A stretch of 64,000 nt of DNA from Tetracentron sinense (taxonomy: Eukaryota; Streptophyta; Magnoliopsida; Trochodendrales; Trochodendraceae): positions 41,425,965-41,489,964 of the forward strand of contig CM026557.1 in the NCBI GenBank assembly GCA_015143295.1, given 5' to 3'. Every line of letters begins with the position of its first letter. Position 1 is the stretch's first letter. This document shows, piece after piece, positions 34,113 to 48,200 of this stretch. A program made the position numbers and the translations under genes. The notes under the pieces are model-generated. The model was given only the letters and a program-made list of their open reading frames with translations. It did no database searches and had not been told where the DNA came from.

Positions 34113-34817
34113 TGTTAGTTAATGCAAATTTAGGACTACAGTAGACCCTCTTGTGAGAATATTATATATAAGAATCACTATATCAAAAAAAAAAATCATA
34201 ATTTCTTTTGAATGTATTATATTTTCCATATAAGCTTCATGTAGATTATATGGTAATTTTAGTTTGGTAAAGGTTAACCTCTTTTTCAAAGAAAAAAAAA
34301 ACATCTTTTATTTTGGCAAGAGACAAAACTCATTTTGATCTCTGCTTTTCATAGAATTCTCTCTTTTAACTTTTGTTAAATATTTTGAAATCCTCATAAA
34401 ATAGTTTTTTTAGTTTTACCTTTCTAAAATATCTAAAACTTTATATTATATATATAATAATATATAATATATAGCCAAAATATCTAAAATAATTGTATCC
34501 CTTTCTCTTCCTGATACTTAAACCATCATAAAGCGCTTATAAGATTCAAATAACTATGTATTAATATAGTATAAAAACACCTCTTATAATTAATAATATA
34601 TTAGAACTTTTTTAAAAAATTATTAAATAGTAAGAATAAGAGATTATTAATTATACACTATAGAACCAAGTTGGTTCCTAACAAATTTATTAATTATTAG
34701 AGATAATTAAGTTATAAAATATTAATTATAAGATGGCCTATTGTACTTAAAGAAGTTGGAGTAATCCATGACTATTTATAACCCTACTGGCGTGTAATTT
34801 GTATCCAAAATGGGTAA

Positions 34818-35021
34818 CCAACGAGGGGTTGGGCTAGTGGCCAAGACCACTCCTTGAAGCGGAGGTCTTGAGTTGGAGTCCCTTCTCCTTGTTGACCAGC
34901 CTCCGGAATTTATCCCAATTTTCCTAGTTGTGAAGTATGAGGGGATCTACATGGCATGATGGACTTAGTCGGGTGTTCTAAGAGGCCCGGATACCCTCGT
35001 TCCTAAAAAAAAGGAAACAAA
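34818..35021 (+). mobile_element. tRNA-derived SINE with target duplication
   Basis: The A-box-like GGGCTAGTGGCCAAGACC and B box GGTCTTGAGTTGGAGTCCC are followed by a body, CCCTCGTTCCT and an A-rich tail. The flanks AAAATGGGTAA (34807-34817) and AAAATGGATAA (35022-35032) are a probable 11-bp target duplication with one mismatch. Confidence 0.75.
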
Positions 35022-35389
35022 AAAATGGATAATTTAACCGTGAAAATGGATTGCGACAAGGGACCCTTTTTGTACTTTTAAGAAGAGTTTAATAAGAAAA
35101 TAATCAAAGAAAGAAGCTCAAGATATGTGGAAGAAATCTTAAAAGGACATGCTAGATAATCCCCATTTGTTTAATGATATAACACTCAATGTGGGTAACC
35201 CTAACGTATATTAGTAAAACAAGGAGAAGCTGTAGCAACAAAATGCTAGGATCATATTCCTTTTACAAGCACATTTTCTTTGATTGTTCGGAGGATAATT
35301 AACAGCGAGAGAGAATCTAAAATACCTCAACAAGTTTAGTACTGTAATATTATAAGTACTCCTCTTGTAGGTGGTAGATGCATAGCTAA

Positions 35390-35461
35390 GCGTTTGTAGT
35401 CCAACGGTTAGGATAATTGCCTTCCAAGCAATAGACCCGGGTTCGACTCCCGGCAGACGCA
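35390..35461 (+). tRNA. trnG-UCC: tRNA-Gly (anticodon UCC)
   Basis: A 72-nt cloverleaf without intron. The acceptor stem GCGTTTG pairs with CAGACGC with one G-U wobble. The D arm contains TAGTCCAACGGTTAGGA (A box), the anticodon loop CTTCCAA gives UCC, and GGGTTCGACTCCC forms the T arm and B box. The discriminator base is A. It differs from the usual plant nuclear form mainly by the wobble in the acceptor stem. The downstream run ATTTGTTTG is only a weak Pol III stop. It lies about 750 bp beyond the UPF0114 stop codon, on the opposite strand. Confidence 0.93.
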
Positions 35462-36215
35462 TTTGTTTGACTGTCTACATACAAACTCGCCCGTACAACT
35501 CATTCTTCATGGAACTAAATTCTTATGTCACTCTGAGAGCAAGGTCTGTAGTGCCTGTCTGCCCTTCTCTCCTTTTTCCTTTTCTAACAACTGAATGACT
35601 TAGGTTGATTAAGATCTCAGCCAGCAATTACAAAGTCTGTAGCCATCAATATCCTTGGCTTTTGCCCCTTTAGTATGGTCTCCTATAAAAACAGTCTAAC
35701 TTTTTTTCGTTGTATCTACCAAACACTATGTTTTTACCTGTCAATGTTCACATGTTGCAAGTGGTGAGACCAAATCGATTCTCTTGGACTAGATTCTTTA
35801 CAGGCAAAAGTCTAATTTGGTTCGGTAACCCTAGCCTGGTTTTCACCTGGCGTTGCTTTTAAGGGTCACCCTACTCAATCCAATCCTTGCCTCCTCACTG
35901 CAATGGATCTTAATGCAGTAAGTCTCTTCTAGGGAATGCCCGAGCATAAGGTTGAACAAAAACTTTGTGATGGCTCATTCTCACATCTACTGCTGCCTGG
36001 TACTGGAATATTTTCACAACATGAGAGTTTCTTAAATAAATTTCTCTTTCGATAAGGAAACAAGAGAAATCGTAAAACCCTTGAGTTGACTTCAAAAGAA
36101 GAACTGATTTTGGGCAATGAACATCTGGTCTGAAGTGTAAAGCAAGTACATATTCCCACTATTTACAGTAAAGATTCAATATTTATAAGTTTCCACAAGC
36201 AATCTCTGGACTTCC
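35462..36215. other. Spacer between the tRNA and the UPF0114 stop
   Basis: Contains the 3' untranslated part of the UPF0114 gene on the minus strand. No other gene or clear repeat seen. Confidence 0.45.
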
Positions 36216-39200
36216 CTAGTCCGACTTGTGGAGATTATGTAGAATGTACAAGGAAGCAGATGATAAGAAAATACATACAGAATAACTTAGTAGATCCAAA
36301 CCAGTGGCTATTGTCACCATCTTACTCCTCTCAAACATCTTTACTAGAAGAATCATGACAATAACATGTCCCACTTTTGTTTTTAATTCGTCGAGTGAGC
36401 TGATTTTCATCCATTTAGGCCTCTCCTACAGACCAACAAAAACATATTTGAACTTGTTCACTTGATTTTGAGAATGTCACAGAGGGTAAAAGTTTCCTTC
36501 AAAATAAAAGAATCCACGGCTAAGCAGTGAACGATTTTTATGAAGCACTCATTATGGAGGGAGTATAGTAACATAATAAGCTGAGAAGATTAAGAATGCA
36601 TGTCTTGGATTTCATGATGGGAGGTTTTATTTAACAGACCTAGATTCATCATTCTCCATGGATCTAATCATACAGTATATGTGTCCCACCAACCCCGTCA
36701 TCTTAATTGTCCAACTGATGTGCCTCTCCTTAGATGAGGCACAGCATCAAAATTATAGGAGGATCTAACCTTCTATATGGCTGAGCTAAAACTTGGAAGG
36801 AAAGAAAATAAGGTAACAGTGGGAAGAGAAAGCCTACACATCCGATGTTTAGAAGTGATCATTCAGTCTGATTATCAGGTTATGCCCATCCAAGTTGGGG
36901 GAAACTGACTAAATGGATAAAGTAGATGAGTTGAAGGGCTATATGGTATCAAGGCTAGAGTCCATTAAGGATGATGGAATCTTGATGTCCATAATGCATT
37001 ATTCATTTGAAAATCTTTAAAAGCAACAAGAAGTCAATAAAGAATATTTGGATCTGATGTGCATCATACATTTTTCATCTGAAAATCTTTAAATGCAACA
37101 AGAAGTCGATAAAGAATATCTGATGGATGAGGAAATTCATGAGAAATCCTGACATATTGACAAGAGATGCCAACCAGTATAATTTTAGTGCAAATGGGAT
37201 TGTTACTACCTTCAAAGCGAACATCCCGAACAAGGAAGACCCCTTGAGAGCACGATCGGCATTGGAAGGTACATCAGGAGGCACATTGCTGATGAATAGT
37301 CCATATAGGCCCATGCCAAATATTAACATTACAGTCCCAGCAAGATAAACATCTGCATTAAGAAGAGAAGTTAAACATCGTCTCTCCGCGACGGGAAGCT
37401 AAAATAATGTAAACAATATGATATGGACTTATTTAACACTAGTGCAATCTACATGAAGCAAAAAGGCTTCATGGATGCAAAGAAGAGTTCACTACCAAAA
37501 AATGCATATAAAGAAACAGATGTTTCTTTGAATGCTTGTTTATGGGTTGAGGAATATCAAGAGCTTCATTGTTTTATTGAAAATAATTTTAACAGTAATA
37601 AGGATCTCTTTAATTAATTAGAATAAGACTTTTTTTAATGAAGCAGTGTATCCTGTTCAGACTGTGACAAGGTTTTGCACGTGGAACCTGAGGTGGCAGG
37701 ATCAAAGGCTCCACCTGTTCCACAACATCAGCCCCTCTCAACCAGTCAAGTTTCGCATATGGGGCCTTGGCCACGTGGCAAAAAAAAAGGCCCCCTTCTT
37801 TGGCTCATTTTTAAAAAAATCAATTGGATATTTGGATTACATTCACATGGTATCCATACACGGTAGGTAATGGAGCTGATGTGGACAGAGGCATTCCTGA
37901 CATGATCTATCCAAATTGTTCCTATCAAATTGACGGTCTGGATTGGCCACATCAGGCCTCCACATGGAAGAAAACCCGTATCAAAATTTGAAACTAAGCC
38001 TATTTATTCCAAAAAGAAAACTTTTTCCTTTACTTTATTTTATTTTTTAATTTGGACAACAATATAGTTAGGTCATGGAAACTTTCACATAATAGTATCT
38101 AGATTTGTTCAGATATTCATACAAATTCCTATAACCTCTGAAACTAACTTGTCCAGCTTGCATCCATGCTAAAATATACATGAAAAGAGATCAATCAGAT
38201 TTGTAGGATTCACTGAGCATTAAATTGAAGTCCTTAACAAAGCGAAATATTTCTCTATCATCATGAATCTCATCAAATATACAAGTACCCACACTTTTTT
38301 CTTCTGGTGAGACTGTTTAGATGGAAGCCCAACTGCTCATCCAAGGTAACCATTATTCATAGCATCCATGGTAATAAATCTCTTTGAGACCATTACGAAA
38401 CGCCCCCTACATAGAGGTTTCAGTAATACCCGAATTGATAAGAGCCACGTTACACTACTTAACGACTGTCATATGTCGTCAACGTTGTATTATGTATCGA
38501 GAGTTTTAGAAACTCATTATTTATCACTTCTTTCGAAATTTTCACATTATTCCCCCTCTCAAGCCAAATATAACTACTTCATCTTATTTTATGGATCAAA
38601 AACTAGATTTACATTATAAATCGACGATTTGAATCTTCACAACTCACTTTGATTGGGTAAGATTTCTCAACTTTTTTCAGTCATGTTTGTTAGTTAATGC
38701 ATATTAACAAATTTATTCATGGATTTCAAATGAAATCACTGAATCTATGATGACTGAATTATGCATTTTATTTTTAACTCATTATTTGTTCACTAAACTT
38801 GATATATTATAATTTTAATGCATTTAATGGTTTGTTTATTAAATTTAGAGTAGGTCTATGGGTACTCCCAAATATACTCCCTAATCCTAACCGTTTATAA
38901 CCAACCATTAAGGGCTAGGATTTGAGTTGGTTTATTTTGTCTTTTCTAATGTCACATCAGCTCTAATCCTAATCGTTTAATAAATGAGATAAACGGTTAA
39001 GAATTGGGAGTATATTTAGGAGTACTCTTTGGGAGTATCCCTAGACTAATTCTTAAATTTAAATATTTTTCCTTAATTTTACATTTTTTTTAAATTTCAT
39101 ATCTACGGAAAATGAAGGGGGCATTACAGGTTTCAGCTGTAAACATTGTTTTAAAAGGCGTGTGAGGCTTAAGCCTCGAGGCTTGCCTCAAGGCGAGGCT

Positions 39201-42200
39201 TAAGGAAAACGCCTTAAGGATCAACCAAGCGGCTTAAATCTCATGAAGCTCATATCTCAAACTCAAGCCTTGAGCTCGCTTTATGTCTGTAGCATACACC
39301 TCAAACATTAATAAAAATTAGGGTTATAGCCACAATTGAGAATTAAATGTCGTTTTTTTTAATTTGTTATTTGTCTCAGCTAATAACAAATAACACTTCA
39401 TTTATTTTAGTTAAGGCATTGAAAATGATGATGATATTGGTTTCAACTAACATTAATTTATTATGTTTAACGTATTTAAGCTTTTAGAACCTTTTAAATC
39501 TAATTCACACTATTTCTCTAGTAGACATTGCAAAATTTTGGAGCAACTAGCCTATATATAATGTAGTTCATGACTTCTTTACAATTTTTTACTAAAATTC
39601 TAAATCCACCACATGAATTGATTAAACATCATCTTCAATATTTATACAAAATTATGAACAAAAAAGTAAATCTAAATTTTAACATTTGCTTCCCCTTCTT
39701 ATATTTATTTTTTTGATAGTTAAATATTTATATAATATTTTCTATGTGTACACGTGCATCCACATGCACACGAAAACAAATATATGTATGCATCTCTCTC
39801 TCTCTCTATGTCTGTGTATATATATATCTATATATATACTATAATATTTCATTAACTTTTTGCATTTTTTAACCATTTTCCTTATATTTTATTTATTTGT
39901 TAAAATGAGAGAGCATAAAGCTTTCTTGTAAGGCTTAAGCTTCATGCCTCGAGGCTTATGCATCACACATCTTGAGGTCCTAACACCTCGCCTCACGCAT
40001 TAACATTTTAAAACATTGGCTGTAACAGCCAAAACGTTACATTATGGTGTTGCGTAAAGGTTTCAGTCAAACCCGTTACGTAAACTGAAACCATTATTTA
40101 AACCCTTGATAACATCTATAGAAGTTCTAAAGCAGGAGGAGAAGGTCACCCACTTCTATGACACAACTACTTAACTAACTGACCAACAAAACTTCATTTG
40201 AACTACCATCTATGAATCATTCATCATTGCCATAGCTCTTAATTTGTTAGAGACTTAAACTTACATTAGGGCGGAAAAATATCAACATGAAATTTAATGC
40301 AAAAATGAAGAGGTGATGGCAAGGCAATATAATATAGTATTGGAACAGGGAATAGGTCTACACAAGGATTGAGGTGGTGCAAGCATGCTCACAAGAAGGA
40401 CATAAAGATGAAACAATATGGTAAAGGAACATTTACTTTTTGAGAGTCTTCTCGTGGACCAGAGAGAATCCTTGGAGGGAGCTTTTGAAGAAGAAGAGGT
40501 CCTGGGGGCCATCCGGAATATGGCTGGGGATAAAGCTTCAGGCCCGGATGGTTTTACTATTGAATTTTACCGATCTTGTTGGGATATTATTGGCAAGGAC
40601 TTCCTAGGGGTAATGCAGGAATTGTATAAGGGTGGGAGTTTTGATAAGGTGATCAACGATACTTTTGTCGTGCTGATACCGAAACAGAAAGGAGCAGTAG
40701 ACATCATAGATTTTAGGCCGATTAGCCTTGTTAGCAGCGTGTACAAGATCCTCTCCAAAGTCTTAGCAGGCCATCTTAAGAGAGTGATGGGGTGTATCAT
40801 CTCTCCCCAACAATGAGCTTTTGTGGGGGGTCGTCAAATTCTTGACGGCATCCTAATCGCCAACGAGTGTATCGATGACCGTCTTAGAGCTAAGGTACCG
40901 GGCATTTTGTGTAAGGTGGACATGGAGAAAGCCTATGAACATGTAAACTGGGAGTTCTTGGACTATGTGATGAAAAGAATAGATTTCGGGCTCAGGTGGA
41001 GACATTGGATCCGGTTGTGCATTTCTTCTGTGTCGTTTTCCATCTTCATCGATGGAAGTGGACTGGCTATTTTCGAAGCTCTAGGGGGTTGAGACAAAGG
41101 GACACTCTTTCTCCTTTCTTTTCATCATGGTCTCAGAAGCTTTGAGCAGAATGCTGACTCGTGCTGATGGAGTGCTATTTCAGGGTTTTTCTTTAGAGAG
41201 AGAAAGATTGAGGATTTCTCACCTCCAGTTTGCCGATGACACTGTAATCTTTTGTAGAGCTTCCTGTATGGATCTAGGTTTTCTAAAAGGTCTCCTTCAT
41301 TGCTTTGAAGCCGTTTCCGGGTTGCGAGTTAACATGTCAAAATCCGAAATAGAGGGCGTTGGGGAGATCTCAGACATAGACACCCTAGCGGAGAGTATCG
41401 ATTGTAGGGTTGGATTCCTTCCATTAGTTTATCTCGGGATTCCCCTCGGAGCTCATTTTAAATCTAAGGCAGTGTGGGCCCTAGTTCTGGAGAGGTTTGC
41501 TAAAAGATTGTCAGGGTGGCAAGCGTCCTTCTTATCCAAAGGGGGGAAGTTAACTCTAATCCATAGTTCTTTGAGCAGCATGCCAACGTATTTCATGTCT
41601 ACTATGGTCATTCCCCGGTCAGTGGCGGTGTCCCTCGAACGATTGCAGAGAGATTTCCTGTGGCATGGGAAAGGAAATCAAGCTAAGTATCATTTAGTTG
41701 AGTGGAACTAGATTTGTCGCCCAAAGAGGGACGAGGGCCTCAACTTGAGGCGTTTGTCTTTGATCAACAAGGCTCTCCTAGACAAATGGATATGGAGGTA
41801 CGGGGAGGAGAGAGAGAGAGCCTTTGGAGATCGATCATCATTGCTAAATATGGGGAGGGCACTTGGTGGGTTCCTAAGGAGGTGACCAGGCCCCACGGGG
41901 TGGGGTTGTTCCTTTTTTTCAATACAAAGTTGGGAATGGTTCAGAGGTCAGTTTTTGGAAGGATGTGTGGAGTGGGTCTTCGAGGCTTCAGGAGGATTTT
42001 GCCACTATTTTTCGGTTAGCTTCGGATAAGAAGGCGACAGTCAGGGACTATATTGATAGAGCCAGTGTAGAGGCCGCGTGGTGTCCTAATCTGACAAGAG
42101 GTTTGAATGACTGGGAGATTGCAGAGTATGGCAGATTGTTAGAGCGTTTGGGGTCTACACCTTCGGTTTCTCAGGGTCGGGATCGCAGAATTTAGGCTGG

Positions 42201-45200
42201 AGACAACAAGGGTCGTTTTTTAGTGAGGTCCTTCGGTCTACTACTAGAAGCTGCTCCTTTTATCTCTTTTCCTCATAGAGCTGTGTGGAATCCAGGCATT
42301 CCATCTAAAGTATCATTTTTTCTATGGAATGCGGTTTTCAACAAAATCCTCACATGTGATCACTTGAAGAGTCGAGGGTGGAGGATGGCGAATCAATACT
42401 TTATGTGCCTCCAAGCGAAAGAGTCGGTTGATCACCTTCTCTTGCATTGCCCTATAGCTAGTAAGGTTTGGAGTTTCTTTCTCTCCCGATTGGGTGTGGC
42501 TTGGGTTTTTCCCTTGTCCTTTCACAACTTCTTATCTTGCTAGGGTGTAGTTTATATGGATAGTGCTAGGTCAGCGGTGTGGTCGATTCTCCCGGCCGCC
42601 ATAGCTTAGTCGATCTGGAAAGAGAGGAATAGGAGAGTTTTCAAGAATTCTCCCTCTTCTTTTCCCAGTGCTTGTAATAGAACCAGGTCTTTGGTGGTGG
42701 AGTGGATTTCAACTAGGCAGGAAGGGGAGAGTTTAGAGCTATTGTATGACTAATTTGGGTTTGCGGTGGGGGTTCCTTGTCGGGGGATAGCTAGGTGCTT
42801 TTTCAATTTGCGCTTATTGCTTTGGTTCATATTTTCATGAACCGGGTGTGCTGATCCTCTTTGTTCTTTGGTTGCTCTTTTAGTAATATATTTTCTTGTT
42901 TATCGATCAATAAAAAATGAAGAATTCCAGATTCCAAAAGAGTATGGTCTCTGGAAGAGAAAATTGCATGGAAAAAAGAAAAGAAGAATGAAACACAAAA
43001 CTGTTGAGAAGAATTTTATGATAGGCCAAAAAAATTTAGTAAATAATTTTGTACAGGAAACTCAAGGAGTTGCTAATCGTTTTAAATAGAGTGGCTCATC
43101 TCTACTTGAGAAATCAAATATGCAATTGCTAACTGATCATGCAGGTGGTATATCTGTTTTACAAATCAAGTTCCAATCATAATAGTGCCTTGGGAAATAA
43201 CATGAAAAAATTGACAAAATAATCACCCCAAATGCAGTGCATGATTCAATAAATGACAAGAAAAGAAGCCTCTCTTAAGGGAGATTGTAAGAAATCTCAC
43301 CAATAGCTTCGACTAATCGTAGAACCATCTTCCCTGTGTGAATCCCTTTGACACAGCTGCTCCAATAAACCTTGTATGCATCAACAATGTAGAAACAACC
43401 CTACACAAGACAAATCAATAGTAATAATTGAGTGTGAGATTTTCTTTTCATTTTTTGAATCTGCTCAGACTTTTTAAAATATGAATTCATACTCTTTCAT
43501 GGTCCAATCCTGGCACGTCTTGGACCAGATTTTCAGACTCCTAAAGAAAAATAAGATTATGATTTTTACACCCCATTTGCAATCAAGACAAATTGGGAAT
43601 GCTAAGAAAGTAGGTAACATATGAAAAATCTTAAACCACAGCACTCAATTGATGATTAAAACTTAAAAGATCCCTCATGTTGAGCACAGGAAACCACTGT
43701 ATGGATAGTAATAAAACAATCATAAAGTGTGGGAACTTTTCATCACAATGACTGATAATAGTAAGTTTATTGAACCTACTAGAATAGGAATTTATTTTCT
43801 TTTTCCAAGTGGAAACTCTCTAACCTAATATAGAAAGACATGGATCTATTTCTTCCTCCCTCAAGTGTCTCAATATAATAACCTCAGGGGTGAAAGTGCT
43901 TTCTAGTTTCTACTGCTCATATAATAATCTGCATGGGAACATGATATCATATGATAAAAATGATAAGGTTGCTCATATACATCTATGAAATACTGCTTGG
44001 ACTGTAAATTCATACAGGATGCAAAATATTAGCATTCAGATGAAATTCGAAAATTCTTAACTTGTTTGGTTCTTTCATACAAATTACATATGCAAGTGAA
44101 CATGATATCATACTACAAACATTATATCATAAGCAGTCCAACTTTTTTAGGCAAATAAATATCTGCTATAATTTGGATTAAGAAAATTCACAAATGATCT
44201 ATGCCTTCTTTAAGAACTAACTTTTTCATTGCAACATATTTGAGCTTCTAGACTAGAGTAAGGAATAAAATGTTTCTTGAGAACCTGGCCACCAGTCATT
44301 GTATGACCTGACATAGTTAATCTCCACCTACTATGTTTTCTGGTCAATGAAATTTGTCCATTCTCTTTCTCTTCCCCTTTAAGAGTTTAAGGTTCCGTAG
44401 GGATAATGGAAAAATAGTTTGAAGGAATGCTTCTACTAGATGCACAAGGTTCAACATTCCATTCATATGCATTTCCTTGTTACAAATTTCAAATAAAATG
44501 TGATTACGTACAAGAGAGGAAGAGCATGCCTCCAATCACCAAATTCAAGAACACATGTGGGAATAGGATCAGCATAGTAAAATGGCATGTCGGGAAAGAT
44601 ATTAAGTGTTTCAACTATCATGAACATATCTTACGACCCCAGAACAAATTACACTGTAACTAGTAAAACAAACTGTTGACATTAATTAATTAAACCTCTA
44701 GCATTATCAGAAAGTTCAATCCCAAATAACGCTTGAACGAATAGCTGATGACACATCGGCTTCATGCTTCAACAAGACACAACGACTTGCTTTTCATGGC
44801 ATAAAAAAAAAAATTGATAGGTTTTTAAGGAGCAAGTACATTCAGAAAGCACAAGAAGGAACCAGCCAGTGAACCTCCAACAGCCAGAAGCGCCAAGAAG
44901 CGGAAGTCGAAAATTACCTGCTCAATAAATGGATAAGCAAAAAAAAAATTATCAGATTAAAACATGCATAGAACATCTACATAGTGGAGATAATCATATA
45001 TATCCATGTCTGTATAGATATACTATCCAGTGAGGAATTGAGAGTAAGAAAACCCAATAACGTATTAAAAACCATGCTCTATTAAAAAGAAGACTTATTT
45101 GAGCCTAGTTCTGAACATATATATTAACTCTTACCGAGTATGAGACCATGAACTGCTTCAGTCTCAATGACCGGCTAAATCAAATACAGATCAACTACCA

Positions 45201-48200
45201 CTCAAATAATTGACTATTATATTAGACTATCATCGTACTCCAATTGTTAAATCAATGTGAGAATTAACCTTTCTTAGGATGGACTTGCAAAAGAACTCAA
45301 GGTTAGTGTAATAATGCATCTGGCACTTAGTTTTCATGATTGTGAACACCTATCACACATGTCGAGCCCAATGCAAAATTTTGAACTGCTTCTCTAGACG
45401 AGTACAGAAATTGCTTAACCATATTCTTAGTTTGCCTAGCACTAAGAGGGTCTATCGTCTAGCATTATCTGGACGTTTTGACAACGTTTATATGTAGTAC
45501 AACAACAGGAGTATTCCAATACCAAGCGCCATTACTGGCTTATCAACCTAAAGCCAACAATTCAATCTCATGGGTTAAGTGCACGCTTGAAAGTGTAACT
45601 TTACTTACACCCAAATGACTAGCCAAGTTAGTTGAAGATATGCAAATGAGAACATGTCTATTAATTACGTTACTATACGGATAAACGATGATTCACCTAT
45701 CAGTCAAGTGGAAGCATTTCTACCAAACAACTAAATTCAAAATATGACCCACATGTTGGGAACAACAGACCCGACGGAAAAGATAAACAAGCACACACAC
45801 ACAAAAAAACACAAGAGATATATGTGGTTCGACAATAACCTGCCTACGCTATCTGTCAAGATCTGATTACTTCTTTCTTATTCAAAGAAACATTGAGAAA
45901 CCAGTACAATAATACTCTCCTCTAAGATTAAATCTCAACCCAAGCCCAGAGTCCGTTGTACACCCCTCTCAACTCACCTTCTCTATGAAACTTGAAGAAG
46001 AATCTCAATATCTTCCTTCAACCTTTTCCCAAGCCCTAGTGTGCTTAATCCCTTTATGTTATCTCCCACTCCTTATGCATACAAAATCCTAACCTATAAG
46101 CACCTATTTATAAGCCTAAAATGGACTCCTAGACAAAATAGAAAGTCTCCAATTCGTGTAATATGCCAAATCCACACTCAGAACGCATATCCCGTGCAAA
46201 CCAGTCGACCGAGATGCAAAATCGGTTCGATCGACTTAAAACGCACTCTCTAGAATTTTGGCCTTCGAATGATTGGTTTATCCCCACTCTGTGATCAATC
46301 TTGCATCATAAATTCTCTTTAAAAATTTTACTAAATAAGAACAAAAACCCATGTGTCTTGAAAGGGAAAAAATCCCGTACATGCCACGCGTCTGTAGCTG
46401 CTCAGCTGGTAGAGGAATGATAGCAAAACTCCACCTGTAAATGAGCCTGAGGGGGCGGGTGTGCACCCTGAAATAAGCTCCGATGATAAAGTCAGTATAA
46501 GGCACATAACACAGTATAAGGCACAAGCACAGCATAAAACACAAGCACTGCATAAGGCACAAGGCACAGGCACAACATAAGGCACAAGGCACAAGCACAA
46601 CATAAGGCACAAGGCACAGCATAAGGCACAAGGCACAAGCACAGCATAAGGCACAAGGCACAAGCACAGTGTATGGCACAAGGCACAAGCACAGTGTATG
46701 GCACAAGGCACAAGCACAGTGTAAGGCACAAGGCACAAGCACAGTATGGTATAGAGATACTTATCGTGAGGGCACTGGGCATATGCACTTGAGGACGAGC
46801 TCTGATGTTATGCTCTGGAGATTGTAGCTCAGGAGGCACAAAGGATATAGCTCAGAAGGCACAAAGAACTCAGCTCGGATGGCCCAAGGGACTCAGCTCG
46901 GATGGCCTAAAGGACTCAGCTCGGATAAGGCTCAGACAACGTAGCTCGGGCTCAGACAACGTAGCTCGGGGCTCAGACAACGTAGCTCGGGCTCAAACAA
47001 CGTAGCTCGGGGCTCAGACAACGTAGCTCGGGCTCAGACAACGTAGCTCGGGGCTCATACAACGTAGCTCGGGGTTCAGACAACGTAGCTCGGGCTCAAA
47101 CAACGTAGCTCGGGGCTCAGACAACGTAGCTTGGGCTCAGACAACGTGTACGTTATGCATCAGACAACGGACAACGAGCTCGGCACTATTCACATCAGAC
47201 AACTTGACAACGGATTTGGTACTATTCACAGCACAACGGCACAACGAATTTGGCACTATTCATAGCACAATAGCACAACGAATTTGGCACTATTCACAGC
47301 ACAATGACACAACGAATTTGGCACTATTCACATCATCAAACACAAGTTCAAGTGTGATGGCACTCAACAGATGATCAATTGCAAGGCCCTGCAAGTGGCA
47401 GTGTGACCATTCATGGAGAGCATCAGGCAGACAAGGCCTATTTGAGAGAATCTGACGGCCATAGACGCTTATGAGGCCACAAAGAGCATCAAGTGGCCGG
47501 ATAACACCAAAGGAAGATGAGAGAATCGGGTGAGTGGCCATCTACACAGCACTTTGGGGGAGAGGTGTGAATGACTCAAGCTTCTCAGATCTCCCTCTTC
47601 CTCTTGCTCTTCCTCTTCCTCTCGCTCTTCTTCTCTTTCTTTCCTCTCTTGCCTTTCGCACCATCCTCCTTGCCTTTCGCACCATCCTCTTTCTCTTCTT
47701 CTTCTGCCATTTTTCTCCTCTCTTACCTTTCGCACCATCCATCTCTCTTGCGCATCCTCCATCTCTTCTCCCTGGTGATTCTTGCTTGTTTACAGGTATT
47801 TTTTAGTCATCATGACTTGTGCAGTCATGATAAGATCACCTGTCAGATAACACTCAAGTGATCCAGCACATGGCCCAAGTGGGCTTATGTTGGCTAAATT
47901 GTCAGAATTTGTGAGCGTGAGAAATCACTATTTTACCCCTTCTTTTTGCTCTATTTTATGAATTTTATCCGTTACATTTAGCCCCTTCTCGGTGCCTTGA
48001 ACTCCGTTCGAGGTGCCGAGAATACTCCATGGGTAAAATTCCCAAAAATGATACCTGGTCCGCAGACACTGATTGTGCTCCGTGCTCCGCTCTCTTCCGT
48101 TGTAGGTGCTCCGTTGTCACTGATACGTTGTGTTTTTCGGCACCGAAGACAAGCTTGCATCAGCCCCTAGTCAAGTCACCGGATTCTCTCACTCGTGCAT

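Noticed and set aside
35211-35462. Minus-strand frame starting MRLPGVEPGSIAWKA
   Set aside because: The N-terminal part is the antisense of the tRNA-Gly gene; a common false prediction.
40294-40800. Minus-strand frames at 40.3-40.8 kb
   Set aside because: Shadows of the LINE reverse transcriptase, which is clearly on the + strand.
46278-46839. Cys/Leu-rich minus-strand frames (LCLVPYTVLVPCALC repeats)
   Set aside because: They are read straight through the LTR minisatellite; open only because the repeat lacks stops.
47469-47806. Charged Arg/Glu-rich and Ser/Leu-rich frames, repeated at 50403-50722
   Set aside because: They overlap a CTCTTC-type pyrimidine tract in the LTR on both strands; low-complexity by-products, not genes.
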